This document shows, one piece after another, positions 31,436-40,420 of a stretch of DNA of 64,000 nucleotides. The notes beneath the pieces are model-generated. The model ran no database searches and was not told where the DNA came from. It saw only the letters and a program-made list of their open reading frames with translations. Numbering within the stretch: the stretch's first letter is position 1; every line of letters starts with the position of its first letter. The translations under genes and the position numbers were made by a program. The DNA is from Victivallis vadensis. Its GTDB lineage: Bacteria > Verrucomicrobiota > Lentisphaeria > Victivallales > Victivallaceae. The stretch is from NCBI RefSeq assembly GCF_003096415.1, contig NZ_QEKH01000003.1, positions 174,387-238,386 on the forward strand. Direction: 5' to 3'.

Positions 31436-31497
31436 AATAGTTCACCTCCCTTAAAGAACTTCTGTCGGTGCGGTTATAAGATAGCCTTTTCCTGACG

Positions 31498-33282
31498 ATG
31501 AGCCGGGGGAAACGGCATTATGACGGCATCATGCTCGCTGAAGTCGTCGGCGTCAATCAGGTGAAGTTCCAGCATTCCGCCGCAGAGACGCATGAGAACG
31601 GGATTGCCGTATGGCAGGTGAATCCGGTGGTCAAGATTTTTCCGGACAGCACGCCGAAAGGCAAAGGCACCAACCTCAATGTGGCATTGGCCCGCAACGA
31701 GTCGGAGGGGCTTCAGCTCGGAATACGCTCGGATAAACCGTATCCGAAGCTCTCGTTGACTGTTTCGGAACCGAAAAACGAGGCGGGGAGCGCTCTGCCC
31801 GCACCGGAGGTGAACGTGATCGGCTATGTTGGAATCGACGCGCCGAGCCGCTACTTCCAGTTCACCGGAATTCCGGCGTACCGGCGCTGCGTTCCCGGAA
31901 ATTCCAGAGGCGAGCTGTATCCGGATCCGGTGATCCCGAAATCGGAATTCGCGTTGGAACCTCAGCATACGCAGGGAATTTATATTCGCGTGAACGCTCC
32001 GGCGGACGCCGAACCGGGCCGGTATCGGGGGACGATTGCGCTGCGCGCCGGAGAGAAAGTGCTCCGGGAACTGCCGTACAGTGTTCAGGTGTGGAATTTC
32101 ACGCTGCCCGACCGGCCGGAAATGAGCGCCATTTTCGACAACCGCCACGGCACGGGCAGACAGTTTAAAGAGTATACGCCGATGGAGGCGGCGGAGTTTC
32201 TGGCCCGAAAGCGAATCAGCTTCGATGAAATTCCGGCCAAGCCGAGGTTCCGGCTGGAAAACGGCAAGGTGAAAGCCGACTTCACTGAATTTGACAAGGC
32301 GGCCCGCGTCTGGTTTGAGGAGTGGAACATCCCGCTGGCCTACCTGCCGCTGTTCCGGGAGCATTTCGGCTGGGGGCATCCGCCCAAACCGTTTCTCGGC
32401 GTGCAGCCGTATGAAGGAAAATGGCCGTACCGGGGCGTGGACCGCGGCAGATTCACCGCTGAATACCGCCGGGTCTGCCAGGCCGCGCTCAAGCTGATGA
32501 TGGAGCATCTGCGGCGGAAGGGGTGGCAGGACCGCTTCATCCTCTATATCTCAGATGAACCTCACACCTCGGTTCCGGGAATCAAGGAGCAGATGATCGC
32601 GCTGTGCGACATGCTCCATGAGGCCGAACCGGAAGTGAAAATTTACGCGAGCACATGGGGATATGTGCCGGAGTGGCTGGGAAAGCTCGATGTGTGGGGC
32701 ATCGGGGTTCAGGGACAGATTTCCGAGGAGAACCTGAAAAAACTCCGCGACTCCGGGGCGCAGCTGCTGATCACCACCGACGGGCACATGTGCCTTGACA
32801 CTCCGTACAACGCGATTGAACGCATGCTGCCTTTGTTCGCGTGGAAATACGGTACGCGCGGCTATGAATTCTGGGGCGCGGACTGGCTGACCCGCAATCC
32901 CTTCGAGTGGGGGATTCACGCGGTTCATACCCAGAGCGACGTGCCGGGCAAGCCGCAGCGGATCCGCTATCCGAATGGCGACGGATACATCTTCTATCCC
33001 GGCAAACCGATCGGGCTTAGGGGGCCGGTCAGCACGGTTCGGCTGGAGTCGCTGCGCGACGGAATCGAGGACGGCTCTTATTACCTGCTGCTGGAAAGAC
33101 TGGCGAACGAAAAGAACGACGCCCCGGCGAAGGCGCTTCTGGAACGGGCGAAACAGCTCGCGCCGATCCCGAATGCCGGAGGACGGAATTCGGAAAAGCT
33201 GCTGCCGGACCCCGATGTGCTGACAAAGCTGCGCAATGAAATCGGCGAAGCAATATCGCGCCTGTGTGAAGTTGAATATTGA
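31498..33282 (+). CDS. DUF4091/GH123-like glycoside hydrolase, 5'-truncated
   Basis: 594 residues from the first ATG. A beta-sandwich N-domain (AVWQVNPVVKIFPDSTPKGK, NVALARNESEGLQLGI) precedes the DUF4091 TIM-barrel (FEEWNIPLAYLPLFREHFGW, DRFILYISDEPHTSVPG, KIYASTWGYVPEWLGKLDVW). The D-E pair in YISDEPH matches the catalytic Asp-Glu of GH123-like enzymes. No ribosome site precedes the ATG, no signal peptide is present, and the start lies just beyond the AT-rich insert. The natural N-terminus, probably including a signal peptide, was likely lost. It would normally cleave beta-linked N-acetylhexosamine-type glycans outside the cell. Confidence 0.72.
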   Translation: MSRGKRHYDGIMLAEVVGVNQVKFQHSAAETHENGIAVWQVNPVVKIFPDSTPKGKGTNLNVALARNESEGLQLGIRSDKPYPKLSLTVSEPKNEAGSALPAPEVNVIGYVGIDAPSRYFQFTGIPAYRRCVPGNSRGELYPDPVIPKSEFALEPQHTQGIYIRVNAPADAEPGRYRGTIALRAGEKVLRELPYSVQVWNFTLPDRPEMSAIFDNRHGTGRQFKEYTPMEAAEFLARKRISFDEIPAKPRFRLENGKVKADFTEFDKAARVWFEEWNIPLAYLPLFREHFGWGHPPKPFLGVQPYEGKWPYRGVDRGRFTAEYRRVCQAALKLMMEHLRRKGWQDRFILYISDEPHTSVPGIKEQMIALCDMLHEAEPEVKIYASTWGYVPEWLGKLDVWGIGVQGQISEENLKKLRDSGAQLLITTDGHMCLDTPYNAIERMLPLFAWKYGTRGYEFWGADWLTRNPFEWGIHAVHTQSDVPGKPQRIRYPNGDGYIFYPGKPIGLRGPVSTVRLESLRDGIEDGSYYLLLERLANEKNDAPAKALLERAKQLAPIPNAGGRNSEKLLPDPDVLTKLRNEIGEAISRLCEVEY

Positions 33283-33319
33283 ATGATGGCTTCGTACGGC
33301 GTTCGGAACTGTGGAAGAA

Positions 33320-33347
33320 TTGCTTTCTTAGAAGTTTGTGCTATATT
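33320..33347 (+). promoter_or_regulatory. Sigma-70-like promoter of hemerythrin gene
   Basis: TTGCTT (33320-33325), a 16-bp spacer and TATATT (33342-33347) lie about 90 nt before the start codon. Confidence 0.5.
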
Positions 33348-33438
33348 GTAAATCATATAGAGTTACAAAAGAGGACAAAGCCCCGCCATGCCGGGTTCGC
33401 AAGGAAAAACACGGCGTTCCGGGGAGAGGAGAATTGCG

Positions 33439-33855
33439 ATGGAAAATAAGAATGCGGCATCCGTGCCGATGAAAATCGGCATCGCCAGCCTCGACGCCCA
33501 GCATGAGGCGTTGTTCGAGTGCATCAACAAGTTCATACGCCTCTACCTGAAAGGCGAGCCGGAGCGCGGAGAGGTGGAAAAACAGTTCGCCGCTTTGGTG
33601 GATTACACGGTGACTCACTTTGACGACGAGGAATTTTTCATGCGTTCCATCGATTATCCCGAGCTGGCGAATCATGCGGCGCAGCATCAGGCGCTGCGCG
33701 ACGTGGTGGACAGTTTTTCCACCCGGCTGGAGGCAGAAAAAGACCTGCACACCTTCTGCGGCGAGGTGATCGAGCTGCTGAAAACATGGCTGAACAAGCA
33801 TATCTGCACACTGGATGCCAAGATCGCGGTGTACTATCAGTCGCACGGGAAGTGA
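33439..33855 (+). CDS. Bacteriohemerythrin
   Basis: 138 residues from the ATG at 33439, behind GGGGAGAGGAG. The di-iron ligands fit the hemerythrin pattern: LDAQHEALFECIN, THFDDEEFFMRS, NHAAQHQALRD and LNKHICTLDAKIAVYY. It binds oxygen reversibly and in anaerobes is thought to scavenge or sense it. The gene stands alone with its own promoter. A 13-bp-stem hairpin at 33929-33958 separates it from the convergent acetyltransferase. Confidence 0.9.
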   Translation: MENKNAASVPMKIGIASLDAQHEALFECINKFIRLYLKGEPERGEVEKQFAALVDYTVTHFDDEEFFMRSIDYPELANHAAQHQALRDVVDSFSTRLEAEKDLHTFCGEVIELLKTWLNKHICTLDAKIAVYYQSHGK

Positions 33856-33928
33856 TGCGCTTTCAACAAATACAGGGGAAGCCCATACATTTCTAAGAGC
33901 TTTACGCCGCGTACAAGTTTCTTGAACC

Positions 33929-33958
33929 GGGATTTCGCTCCGAAAGGAGCGAAATCCC
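33929..33958. terminator. Convergent-gene hairpin
   Basis: GGGATTTCGCTCC and GGAGCGAAATCCC form a 13-bp perfect stem with a GAAA loop, between hemerythrin (+) and acetyltransferase (-). There is no long T-run, so termination is likely but not certain. Confidence 0.6.
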
Positions 33959-33966
33959 CGAGAGGT

Positions 33967-34614
33967 TTACTTGGTGGGAGGAACGATCTGATTGTCTGCA
34001 AGGATTTCCGGTTTGTATTGCATGCTGTCGGTTTCGGAAAGCTCGCGGATGACGCGGCACGGGTTGCCTGCGGCGAAGGAGTTGGGAGGAATGGACCGCG
34101 TGACGACGCTTCCGGCGCCGATCACACATCCATCGCCGATCGTAACTCCCGGGCAGACTACGACATTGGCTCCCAGCCAGCAGTCATTGCCGATGGTAAC
34201 CGGCCGGGCGTAACAGAGATGACGCGGAGTGCCGTCCCTGTCGAGGATGACCCGGCGTTCATCCGGCAGCATGGGGTGAACCGGCGTGACGATCGTGACG
34301 TTGGGCCCGAAGTTATTGTCATCGCCGATCACCACCGGGGCATCGTCCTGGATGGTCAGATTGTAATTAAAGAAACAACGCTTGCCGATCTTCGTGTGCT
34401 TGCCGTAATGAAAAAATACCGGGCCCTGCATGAAGCTGCCTTCGCCGAATTCCGCGAGCATCAGTTTGACGAGTCCCGCGCGGATTTCGACATCGTCTTC
34501 GTCGGTTCTGCTGTATGCCGCGCTTAATTTGTGGGAACGCAGTTTGATTGCTTTCAGTTCCGGATCGCCGGGACTGAAAAGGATTCCGTTGAAAATTTTT
34601 TCTTCTTCTCTCAT
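33967..34614 (-). CDS. Sugar O-acetyltransferase (hexapeptide-repeat family)
   Basis: 215 residues. The N-terminal maltose/galactoside-acetyltransferase cap (MREEEKIFNGILFSPGDPEL) is followed by left-handed beta-helix repeats (DNNFGPNVTIVTPVHPMLPD, IGNDCWLGANVVVCPGVTIG). The catalytic His is in TPVHP. It transfers an acetyl group from acetyl-CoA to a sugar hydroxyl. The gene is monocistronic and divergent from the decarboxylase, with an AT-rich promoter region of about 330 bp between them. Confidence 0.87.
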   Translation of the reverse strand: MREEEKIFNGILFSPGDPELKAIKLRSHKLSAAYSRTDEDDVEIRAGLVKLMLAEFGEGSFMQGPVFFHYGKHTKIGKRCFFNYNLTIQDDAPVVIGDDNNFGPNVTIVTPVHPMLPDERRVILDRDGTPRHLCYARPVTIGNDCWLGANVVVCPGVTIGDGCVIGAGSVVTRSIPPNSFAAGNPCRVIRELSETDSMQYKPEILADNQIVPPTK

Positions 34615-34943
34615 TATTTTCCTCGCTTGAAATAATCAGGTTCCGTGTGGATAATTTACCTGCCCGGAACAGAAAAATCAATCCGGCCTGCAAGGCTTTT
34701 TGAGGCGGAAATTTGAAAATAATAAAAATAGGTGTATTATGTAGCATTATAGTATTTGTATTTATATGATATGGTGAATTAATTGCTGCTTTGAGTTGAT
34801 TTTGTTTTTCGCCAGAGGGATGATTCAAGAAGGGGAGGAGTGCCGCGACAAAAATCAAGTGGAAATGAAAATGAAATCCGGTGAATTGGACGGAACTTGT
34901 CATTCGACGGATTTGGAAACCGAAGTACAATTGGAGGAGAAAA
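34615..34943. promoter_or_regulatory. AT-rich divergent promoter region
   Basis: No gene seen. The stretch 34715-34790 is strongly AT-rich with several TATA-like boxes and should hold promoters for both the acetyltransferase and the decarboxylase. Confidence 0.5.
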
Positions 34944-37319
34944 ATGAAGATCAATAAAAACATTCTGTTTATCGCGAATTCTGTGAACTGGGCAGAAGAG
35001 CATCCGGCCGTCGCCGCACTTAAAAACCTGGGGAAAGCATTGGCCGACCTGAACCTTGATGTACATTATGCCTGGTCACTGGAAAACGGACTCACGCTTT
35101 TGAGCGAAAGTCCCAAATACAGCGCAATCGGCATCTATCTGGACGCAGAAAACAGCAGTACGGAACAGGAGACGGTCCAGCTGATCAAGGCGATTCGCGC
35201 CGTGTCTGAGACTTTGCCGGTTTTCGCATTGACCCGGGAGGACCTGATTTCGAGGCTGCCGCTCGATTTGATCAGTGAGGTCAAGGAATATATTTACCTT
35301 TTTTCCGAAACTCCCGAGTTTACCGCCAATCGGATTTATACCGCCATTTTTCAGTACAACAAACATCTGCTGCCGCCTTACTTCAAAACCTTGAAGGATT
35401 TTACCCAGGACGGCGATTACTATTGGGATTGTCCGGGGCATATGGGCGGGATGGCCTATCTGAAGCATCCCATCGGCGTGGAGTTCTTCAACTTCTTCGG
35501 TGAAAATATGTTCCGCGCCGATATCGGCGTGGCGACGTCGGAAATGGGCGACTATCTGATCCACGCCGGTCCGGTGAAGAAATCCGAGGAGATCGCCGCG
35601 AAAACCTTCGGGGCGGATTGGACCTTCTATACCGTCGCCGGTTCATCCGGCTCCAACCGGATTGTAGCGCAGGGAGCGGTTGGCGCCAATGAGATTACCG
35701 TAGTCGACAGAAACTGCCACAAGTCCCTGAATCACGGGTTGACTCTTTGCGGGGCGCGTCCGGTCTATATGAAGCCGACCAGAAACGGCTACGGCCTGAT
35801 CGGCCCCATTCCGGCCAGGCGGATGTCCAAAGAGCATATCAAGAAACTGATCAAAGCCAGTCCGATCGCCAGAGACGCGGTGTCGCAGGAGCCCACCTAC
35901 GCGGTGGTGACCAACTGCACGTATGACGGTTTCTGCTACAATGCCGGCAAAGTCGTCGATGCCCTGAAAGACAGCGTGCCGCGCATCCATTTTGATGAGG
36001 CATGGTATGCATATGCGAAGTTCCATCCGATTTATGCGGAAAGATTCGCGATGGGAGTAAGTGGAAAAATAAAGAATATGCCGACTATTTTCGCGGTTCA
36101 GTCCACGCATAAGATGCTTCCGGCTCTCTCCATGGCTTCGATGATTCATGTGAAGAAAAGCGACCGCGCGCCGCTGGATTTCGACGACTTCAACGATTCG
36201 TTCATGATGCACGGGACGACCTCGCCGTATTACCCGATCATCGCATCGATTGACGTCGCCGTATCCATGATGAAGGGGAGTTCGGGAACCCATCTGGTGC
36301 AGGAGTCTATCGAAGATGCGATTGCGTTCCGGAAAGCGGTCGTGAGCATCAAACGTAAAATCAAAGAGAAGAATCCGGCGGACTGGTTCTTCGATATCAT
36401 GCAGCCGGTCGAAGTCAAAGACCCGAAAACGGGCAGGAAGTACTCTTTTGAGGATGCTCCTGTTTCATTGTTGAGCCGTGAGCCTTCCTGCTGGGCGTTG
36501 GATCCGAATGCGAAGTGGCACGGCTTTGCCAGGGAAGATATCGCGGATACCGACTGTATGCTCGACCCGGTCAAGGTCACCATCACCTGTCCCGGCATTA
36601 CTCCGGACGGCAAATATCAGAAAACGGGTATTCCGGGTTATATCATGACCAAGTTCCTGGATGACCGGAGAACGGAGATCGCCCGGACCGGTGATTACAC
36701 GTTGCTGATTCTGTTCTCGGTCGGCACCACCAAGGGCAAATGGGGGACCCTGATCGAGAGTCTGCTTGAGTTCAAGCGGCTGTATGACAACGGCGCATTG
36801 GTCGCCGACGCGATACCGTCGCTGGCGGAGATTTCACCTGAATATGCGCGGATGACGCTGAAGGAACTGTGCCAGTCCATGCACGATATGATGAGCAGAC
36901 TCGGCCTGATCGATCATCTGGACAAGGCGGCCAATACCGACCCGGAAGCGGTTCTGTCGCCGGCGGAAGCCTATCAGAAGGTGGTGCGCTACAAGGTCGA
37001 GCATGTCAGACTCAAGGATTATCCGTCCCGGATCGCCGCCGGCATGCTGGTGCCTTATCCCCCGGGGATTCCGTTGCTTATGCCCGGAGAAAGAATTTCC
37101 GGAGACGACAAAGGAATCATCGGATATCTTGAGGCGTTGCAGGAATTCGACAAAAACTTCCCCGGCTTCGAACATGAAATTCAGGGGGTGAACGTCGATG
37201 AGAACGGCGATTTCTGGGTAAGGGTAATCATCGAGGATGATAAAAAACTCCCGGCCGGGCAGAAAACGTCTTTCAGGCCGCACAAGGTGTCCGGCGCGAT
37301 CAAAAAAGGCCGGATGTAA
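34944..37319 (+). CDS. Orn/Lys/Arg decarboxylase (inducible acid-resistance type)
   Basis: 791 residues from the ATG at 34944, behind GGAGGAG. A response-regulator-like wing domain is at the N-terminus (IYLDAENSSTEQETVQLIKA). The PLP core holds SSGSNRIVAQGAVGANE, then the Schiff-base region TIFAVQSTHKMLPALSMASM with the Lys of STHK, and a C-terminal substrate domain. It removes CO2 from a basic amino acid and consumes a proton. The downstream antiporter completes a decarboxylase-exchange system. Whether the substrate is arginine, lysine or ornithine cannot be told from sequence by eye. It may give acid resistance or polyamines. Confidence 0.88.
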   Translation: MKINKNILFIANSVNWAEEHPAVAALKNLGKALADLNLDVHYAWSLENGLTLLSESPKYSAIGIYLDAENSSTEQETVQLIKAIRAVSETLPVFALTREDLISRLPLDLISEVKEYIYLFSETPEFTANRIYTAIFQYNKHLLPPYFKTLKDFTQDGDYYWDCPGHMGGMAYLKHPIGVEFFNFFGENMFRADIGVATSEMGDYLIHAGPVKKSEEIAAKTFGADWTFYTVAGSSGSNRIVAQGAVGANEITVVDRNCHKSLNHGLTLCGARPVYMKPTRNGYGLIGPIPARRMSKEHIKKLIKASPIARDAVSQEPTYAVVTNCTYDGFCYNAGKVVDALKDSVPRIHFDEAWYAYAKFHPIYAERFAMGVSGKIKNMPTIFAVQSTHKMLPALSMASMIHVKKSDRAPLDFDDFNDSFMMHGTTSPYYPIIASIDVAVSMMKGSSGTHLVQESIEDAIAFRKAVVSIKRKIKEKNPADWFFDIMQPVEVKDPKTGRKYSFEDAPVSLLSREPSCWALDPNAKWHGFAREDIADTDCMLDPVKVTITCPGITPDGKYQKTGIPGYIMTKFLDDRRTEIARTGDYTLLILFSVGTTKGKWGTLIESLLEFKRLYDNGALVADAIPSLAEISPEYARMTLKELCQSMHDMMSRLGLIDHLDKAANTDPEAVLSPAEAYQKVVRYKVEHVRLKDYPSRIAAGMLVPYPPGIPLLMPGERISGDDKGIIGYLEALQEFDKNFPGFEHEIQGVNVDENGDFWVRVIIEDDKKLPAGQKTSFRPHKVSGAIKKGRM

Positions 37320-37331
37320 AGAAGAGAGACT

Positions 37332-37353
37332 GCCCCGCCTGAAAGGGCGGGGC
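37332..37353 (+). other. Intercistronic hairpin
   Basis: GCCCCGCC and GGCGGGGC form an 8-bp stem with a six-base loop between decarboxylase and antiporter. No T-run follows, so it may stabilise or unevenly process the operon mRNA rather than end it. Confidence 0.55.
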
Positions 37354-37398
37354 GATTGAATTTGCATTTGAGTAAAACCAGAAGAGGGGTTTCGTCTT

Positions 37399-38886
37399 AT
37401 GTCAAAAGAAAACACACAGAGCAAAGACAAGACAACCGCCACGGCAAAGCTCGGTTTTTTTGCCCTGGTCACCGTCGTTGTCAGTTCCATGCTGGGAGGA
37501 GGCGTTTACAGCCTGCCGCAAAACACGGCGCAGTCATCCGCGGCCGGTCCGGTCATCATCGCCTGGCTGATCGTGGGGCTGGGCGTCTATTTCATCGCCA
37601 ATTCCTTCCGGATCCTGTCGGACATCCGGCCCGATTTGAAGGCCGGCGTCTATATGTATGCCCGGGAGGGATTCGGCAAATTCATCGGATTCATCACTGC
37701 CTGGGGGTACTGGCTGATGACCATATTCGGGAACGTGGCGTTTGCCGTGATTCTGATGGATTCGTTGAACTATTTCTTTCCCGGAGTTTTCACCGGAGGA
37801 AATAATTGGAATTCCGTGATCTTCGGTTCCGTTCTGATCTGGTTCTACTATTTCCTGGTGCTGGCCGGCGTCAAAAAAGCCAGTCTGGTGAACCTGATCG
37901 GAACGGCCAGCAATATGTTCCCGCTCTTTTTGTTCATCATCATTCTGCTGTTTTCGTTCAGTTTCACGCAGTTCGATGCGAACTTCTGGGGAAATTCCGC
38001 CAAAGTCGCTTCGCAGGATCTGGGATCGGTCGCCGCGCAGATCAAAGCCCCGATGCTGGTGGCGCTGTGGTGCTTCATCGGCGTGGAAGGCGCCGTGGTT
38101 CTGTCGGGACGGGCGAAGAATCCGGCCGATGTGGGCAAGGCGACTCTGGTCGGTTTTCTGGCCGCCCTCTGCCTTTATATGCTGCTGTCCGTGCTGCCGT
38201 TCGGCATAACCACCCAGCATACGCTGGAAGGCATTCCGAATCCGTCGACGGCCGGCGTGCTCGCGATCGTCGTCGGCAAATGGGGCGAATGGCTGATGAA
38301 TATCGGACTGATCATCTCCGTTCTGACCAGCTGGATCGCCTGGACACTGCTCTGTGCGGAAATCCCGCTGGCGGCGGGGCTGAACGGGACGTTCCCGAAA
38401 GCATTCAGCAAGGTCAATAAAAACGGCACGGCGGGAGTCGGCCTGCTGGTGAGCACCATCATCATGCAGATTGCGATGCTGGTCGTTCATTTCGCCAACA
38501 ATGCGTGGCAGGCCATGTACAGCGTAAGCTCGCTGGTGATGCTTCCGGCATACCTGACGACGACTCTGTTTTTGTTCAAGCTCTGTAAAACGGAACAGTA
38601 CCGGCAATATGCCGCCAGGGGAATCGTGCTGGCGACGATCAGCGGAATTGTCGGTTTCCTGTTCTGTTTGTTCATGTTCTACGCGGGCGGACTGAATTAT
38701 GTCGCAATGGTTCCGATCTTTCTGACCTTGGGCGTGCCGCTGTTTTTCTGGGCGCGCAAAGAGCAGGTCGCGCACGGCGACAATACGCCGATCTTCCTGA
38801 CTTCCGAAAAATGGTATCTGGCGATCCTGCTTGCGCTGGACGTGCTCGCGATCTGCCTTGTGGTCTCAGGGAAAATCACGTTGTAA
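37399..38886 (+). CDS. APC-family amino acid antiporter (ArcD/AdiC-like)
   Basis: 495 residues with about 12 membrane segments. The first helix has SSMLGGGVYSLPQNTAQSSA, the G-G-G substrate-backbone motif of basic amino-acid/polyamine antiporters. KAGVYMYAREGFGKFIGFIT and AWGYWLMTIFGNVAFAVILM are as in ArcD-type members. It exchanges an extracellular amino acid for its decarboxylation product or for ornithine. It starts about 80 nt after the decarboxylase and ends at a strong terminator, so the two form one operon. Confidence 0.87.
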   Translation: MSKENTQSKDKTTATAKLGFFALVTVVVSSMLGGGVYSLPQNTAQSSAAGPVIIAWLIVGLGVYFIANSFRILSDIRPDLKAGVYMYAREGFGKFIGFITAWGYWLMTIFGNVAFAVILMDSLNYFFPGVFTGGNNWNSVIFGSVLIWFYYFLVLAGVKKASLVNLIGTASNMFPLFLFIIILLFSFSFTQFDANFWGNSAKVASQDLGSVAAQIKAPMLVALWCFIGVEGAVVLSGRAKNPADVGKATLVGFLAALCLYMLLSVLPFGITTQHTLEGIPNPSTAGVLAIVVGKWGEWLMNIGLIISVLTSWIAWTLLCAEIPLAAGLNGTFPKAFSKVNKNGTAGVGLLVSTIIMQIAMLVVHFANNAWQAMYSVSSLVMLPAYLTTTLFLFKLCKTEQYRQYAARGIVLATISGIVGFLFCLFMFYAGGLNYVAMVPIFLTLGVPLFFWARKEQVAHGDNTPIFLTSEKWYLAILLALDVLAICLVVSGKITL

Positions 38887-38910
38887 AACGACCGGAATCC
38901 CAATATGCGG

Positions 38911-38943
38911 GAATCGGGGACGACACCCCGATTCTCTTTTTTT
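38911..38943 (+). terminator. Rho-independent terminator of decarboxylase/antiporter operon
   Basis: GAATCGGGG (38911-38919) and CCCCGATTC (38926-38934) form a 9-bp perfect stem with a six-base loop, followed by TCTTTTTTT. Confidence 0.93.
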
Positions 38944-39018
38944 GCGGAGTGTTACGAATCCCGTGCGATTATTCGCCTTCGGAGCTGATACGCGTTCCCG
39001 AGGAACTTCAGGTATTGT

Positions 39019-39186
39019 ATGGAAGTCGAAATCATCTTCGGCGGTGAACAGCCCGGAGTCCTGCTGAAACTTTCCGCGGTTGAGTGCAAAGAGCACGGAG
39101 GTTCGCCGGTACGGGAGCCGGCGGGCTGGGCGGCCGCTCGCGGCGGCAAGGGCTTCTTTGATTCACACCTCTTCGGTCAACCGTAA
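39019..39186 (+). pseudogene. Possible remnant of Lentisphaerota prepilin-leader-type coding
   Basis: A 55-codon frame reads SAVECKEHGGSPVREPAGWA then ARGGKGFFDSHLFGQP and stops. From memory, strings of this kind precede the FTLIELLVV motif in some Victivallis hypothetical proteins, but I cannot check this. There is no ribosome site and no pilin motif follows. The rest of 38944-39277 holds no recognised gene. Confidence 0.2.
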
Positions 39187-39313
39187 TCCCCCATCTGACA
39201 GGCGAAGTTTTCAATTACCGGAAACAACAATGGTTTGCTTTTACTAAAAGCAATTATATTTTAAGGAATGGAAAGATGTGATGATAATTTCAAAATATCC
39301 GGGAGAATGTAAA

Positions 39314-39778
39314 ATGATGACTTCAATTACTTCGCGCTGCGGTTTGCGGTGCGATGTGTGCAGTTTCAGGGAAAGTTGTAACTGCGGCGGTTGTATTGCC
39401 ACGGCGGGAGTACCGTTCCATGGGGAATGCATTGTGGCGAAATGTTGCCAGAGCAGAGGATATCTCCATTGCGGAGAATGTCCGGAGTTGCCTTGCAGGC
39501 AACTCTACGCTTATTCATGCGAGGACAAGGAACATGGCGATAATCCGCCGGGAGCACGGATTGAACAGTGCCGCCGCTGGGCTTTGCAGGGGATTCTGCG
39601 TAAATTCGCCCAATCCGACTGGAAATCGATTGCCGCTCCGGCGCAAGCATATCTTGACGGTCAAAGCTCTCCGGAAACTCTGATCAAAGCGCTCAGCCAA
39701 GCTGATCATGAGGATGGTTTCTGCAGCAGTGAGTTTGATGCGCTGTGCAGGAAAGCGCTCGGCTTTCTGAAGAAATAA
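39314..39778 (+). CDS. DUF3795-type cysteine-rich protein
   Basis: 154 residues from the ATG at 39314 (39311 is an equal choice); GGGAGAATG lies upstream. The N-terminal half is dense in cysteines (SRCGLRCDVCSFRES, CNCGGC, CIVAKCCQSRGYLHCGECPE), as in DUF3795 proteins, which probably bind metal. The C-terminal half is helical (ALQGILRKFAQSDWKSIAAP). The family is widespread in anaerobes and has no assigned activity. The gene is monocistronic. Confidence 0.78.
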   Translation: MMTSITSRCGLRCDVCSFRESCNCGGCIATAGVPFHGECIVAKCCQSRGYLHCGECPELPCRQLYAYSCEDKEHGDNPPGARIEQCRRWALQGILRKFAQSDWKSIAAPAQAYLDGQSSPETLIKALSQADHEDGFCSSEFDALCRKALGFLKK

Positions 39779-39820
39779 ACGGAAAATGAAAAGTAACGCC
39801 TTCCGCCGGTTTCTGCCGGA

Positions 39821-40420
39821 TCAACAGGATGACGGAAGAAGGTGGCCTGAAATTTCCAGATGCCATTCGGCGAACGTCAGGCAGCGGGCGCCGAGATTGC
39901 GCATATCCGTCAGGTTGGCTTCCGCAATCTCCGGCGTCCGGGCGCTGCAGCAGTCTGAAATGACGGTGACTTGATAATCCAGCGAAAGCGCGTCGGTCAC
40001 CGTGGCGCGGATGCAATTCGGATATTGCGTCCCGGCTATCAGCAGGGAATCGACTCCAAGGCGGCGCAGGCATAAATCCAGCTTGGTCTGGAAAAAAGCG
40101 CTGTAACGCGGTTTGACGATCACCGTTTCTCCCGGATGCGGCTGAAGTTCGGGGACGATTTCCGCACCGGCCGTCCCCCGGATCGCGCCGGGAACGCGGT
40201 GGAATGACTCCAGACGGCAGCGTTCGAGGTCCGTTCCATCCGGTTCATACTCCCTGACGATATGAAAAATCGCAATGCGGCCGGAGTTGCGGCAATCCGC
40301 CAGCAAAGAGGCGATGACCGGAACCGTCGCCGCGGCTCCGGCTACGCACAGCGGCGTTCCCTCCCTGACAAAATCCTGCTGCATATCGATAATCAGAAGT
40401 GCGGTATCTTTTTGAATCAT
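39821..40420 (-). CDS. Isochorismatase-family cysteine hydrolase
   Basis: 199 residues. The catalytic triad of the nicotinamidase/isochorismatase fold is visible: Asp in ALLIIDMQQDF, Lys in VIVKPRYSAFF, and Cys in AGTQYPNCIRATV with a cis-peptide-type neighbour. It hydrolyses an amide or vinyl ether bond; the substrate is not known. Its start overlaps the stop of the upstream MFS fragment (TAATG), which implies an operon in which the transporter once brought in or exported a related compound. Confidence 0.85.
   Translation of the reverse strand: MIQKDTALLIIDMQQDFVREGTPLCVAGAAATVPVIASLLADCRNSGRIAIFHIVREYEPDGTDLERCRLESFHRVPGAIRGTAGAEIVPELQPHPGETVIVKPRYSAFFQTKLDLCLRRLGVDSLLIAGTQYPNCIRATVTDALSLDYQVTVISDCCSARTPEIAEANLTDMRNLGARCLTFAEWHLEISGHLLPSSC

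Larger units (their letters stand above)
30625..31480. mobile_element. AT-rich foreign insert, boundaries approximate
   Basis: Base composition drops clearly between the prepilin fragment and the glycoside hydrolase. The segment carries only minus-strand small genes with strong AGG-type ribosome sites and AT-rich codon use. No transposase, integrase or terminal inverted repeat was found. The edges are placed where the composition and the broken host genes meet. Confidence 0.6.

Noticed and set aside
33370..33438. Riboswitch upstream of hemerythrin
   Set aside because: A GC-rich hairpin exists but no known riboswitch core could be matched by eye.
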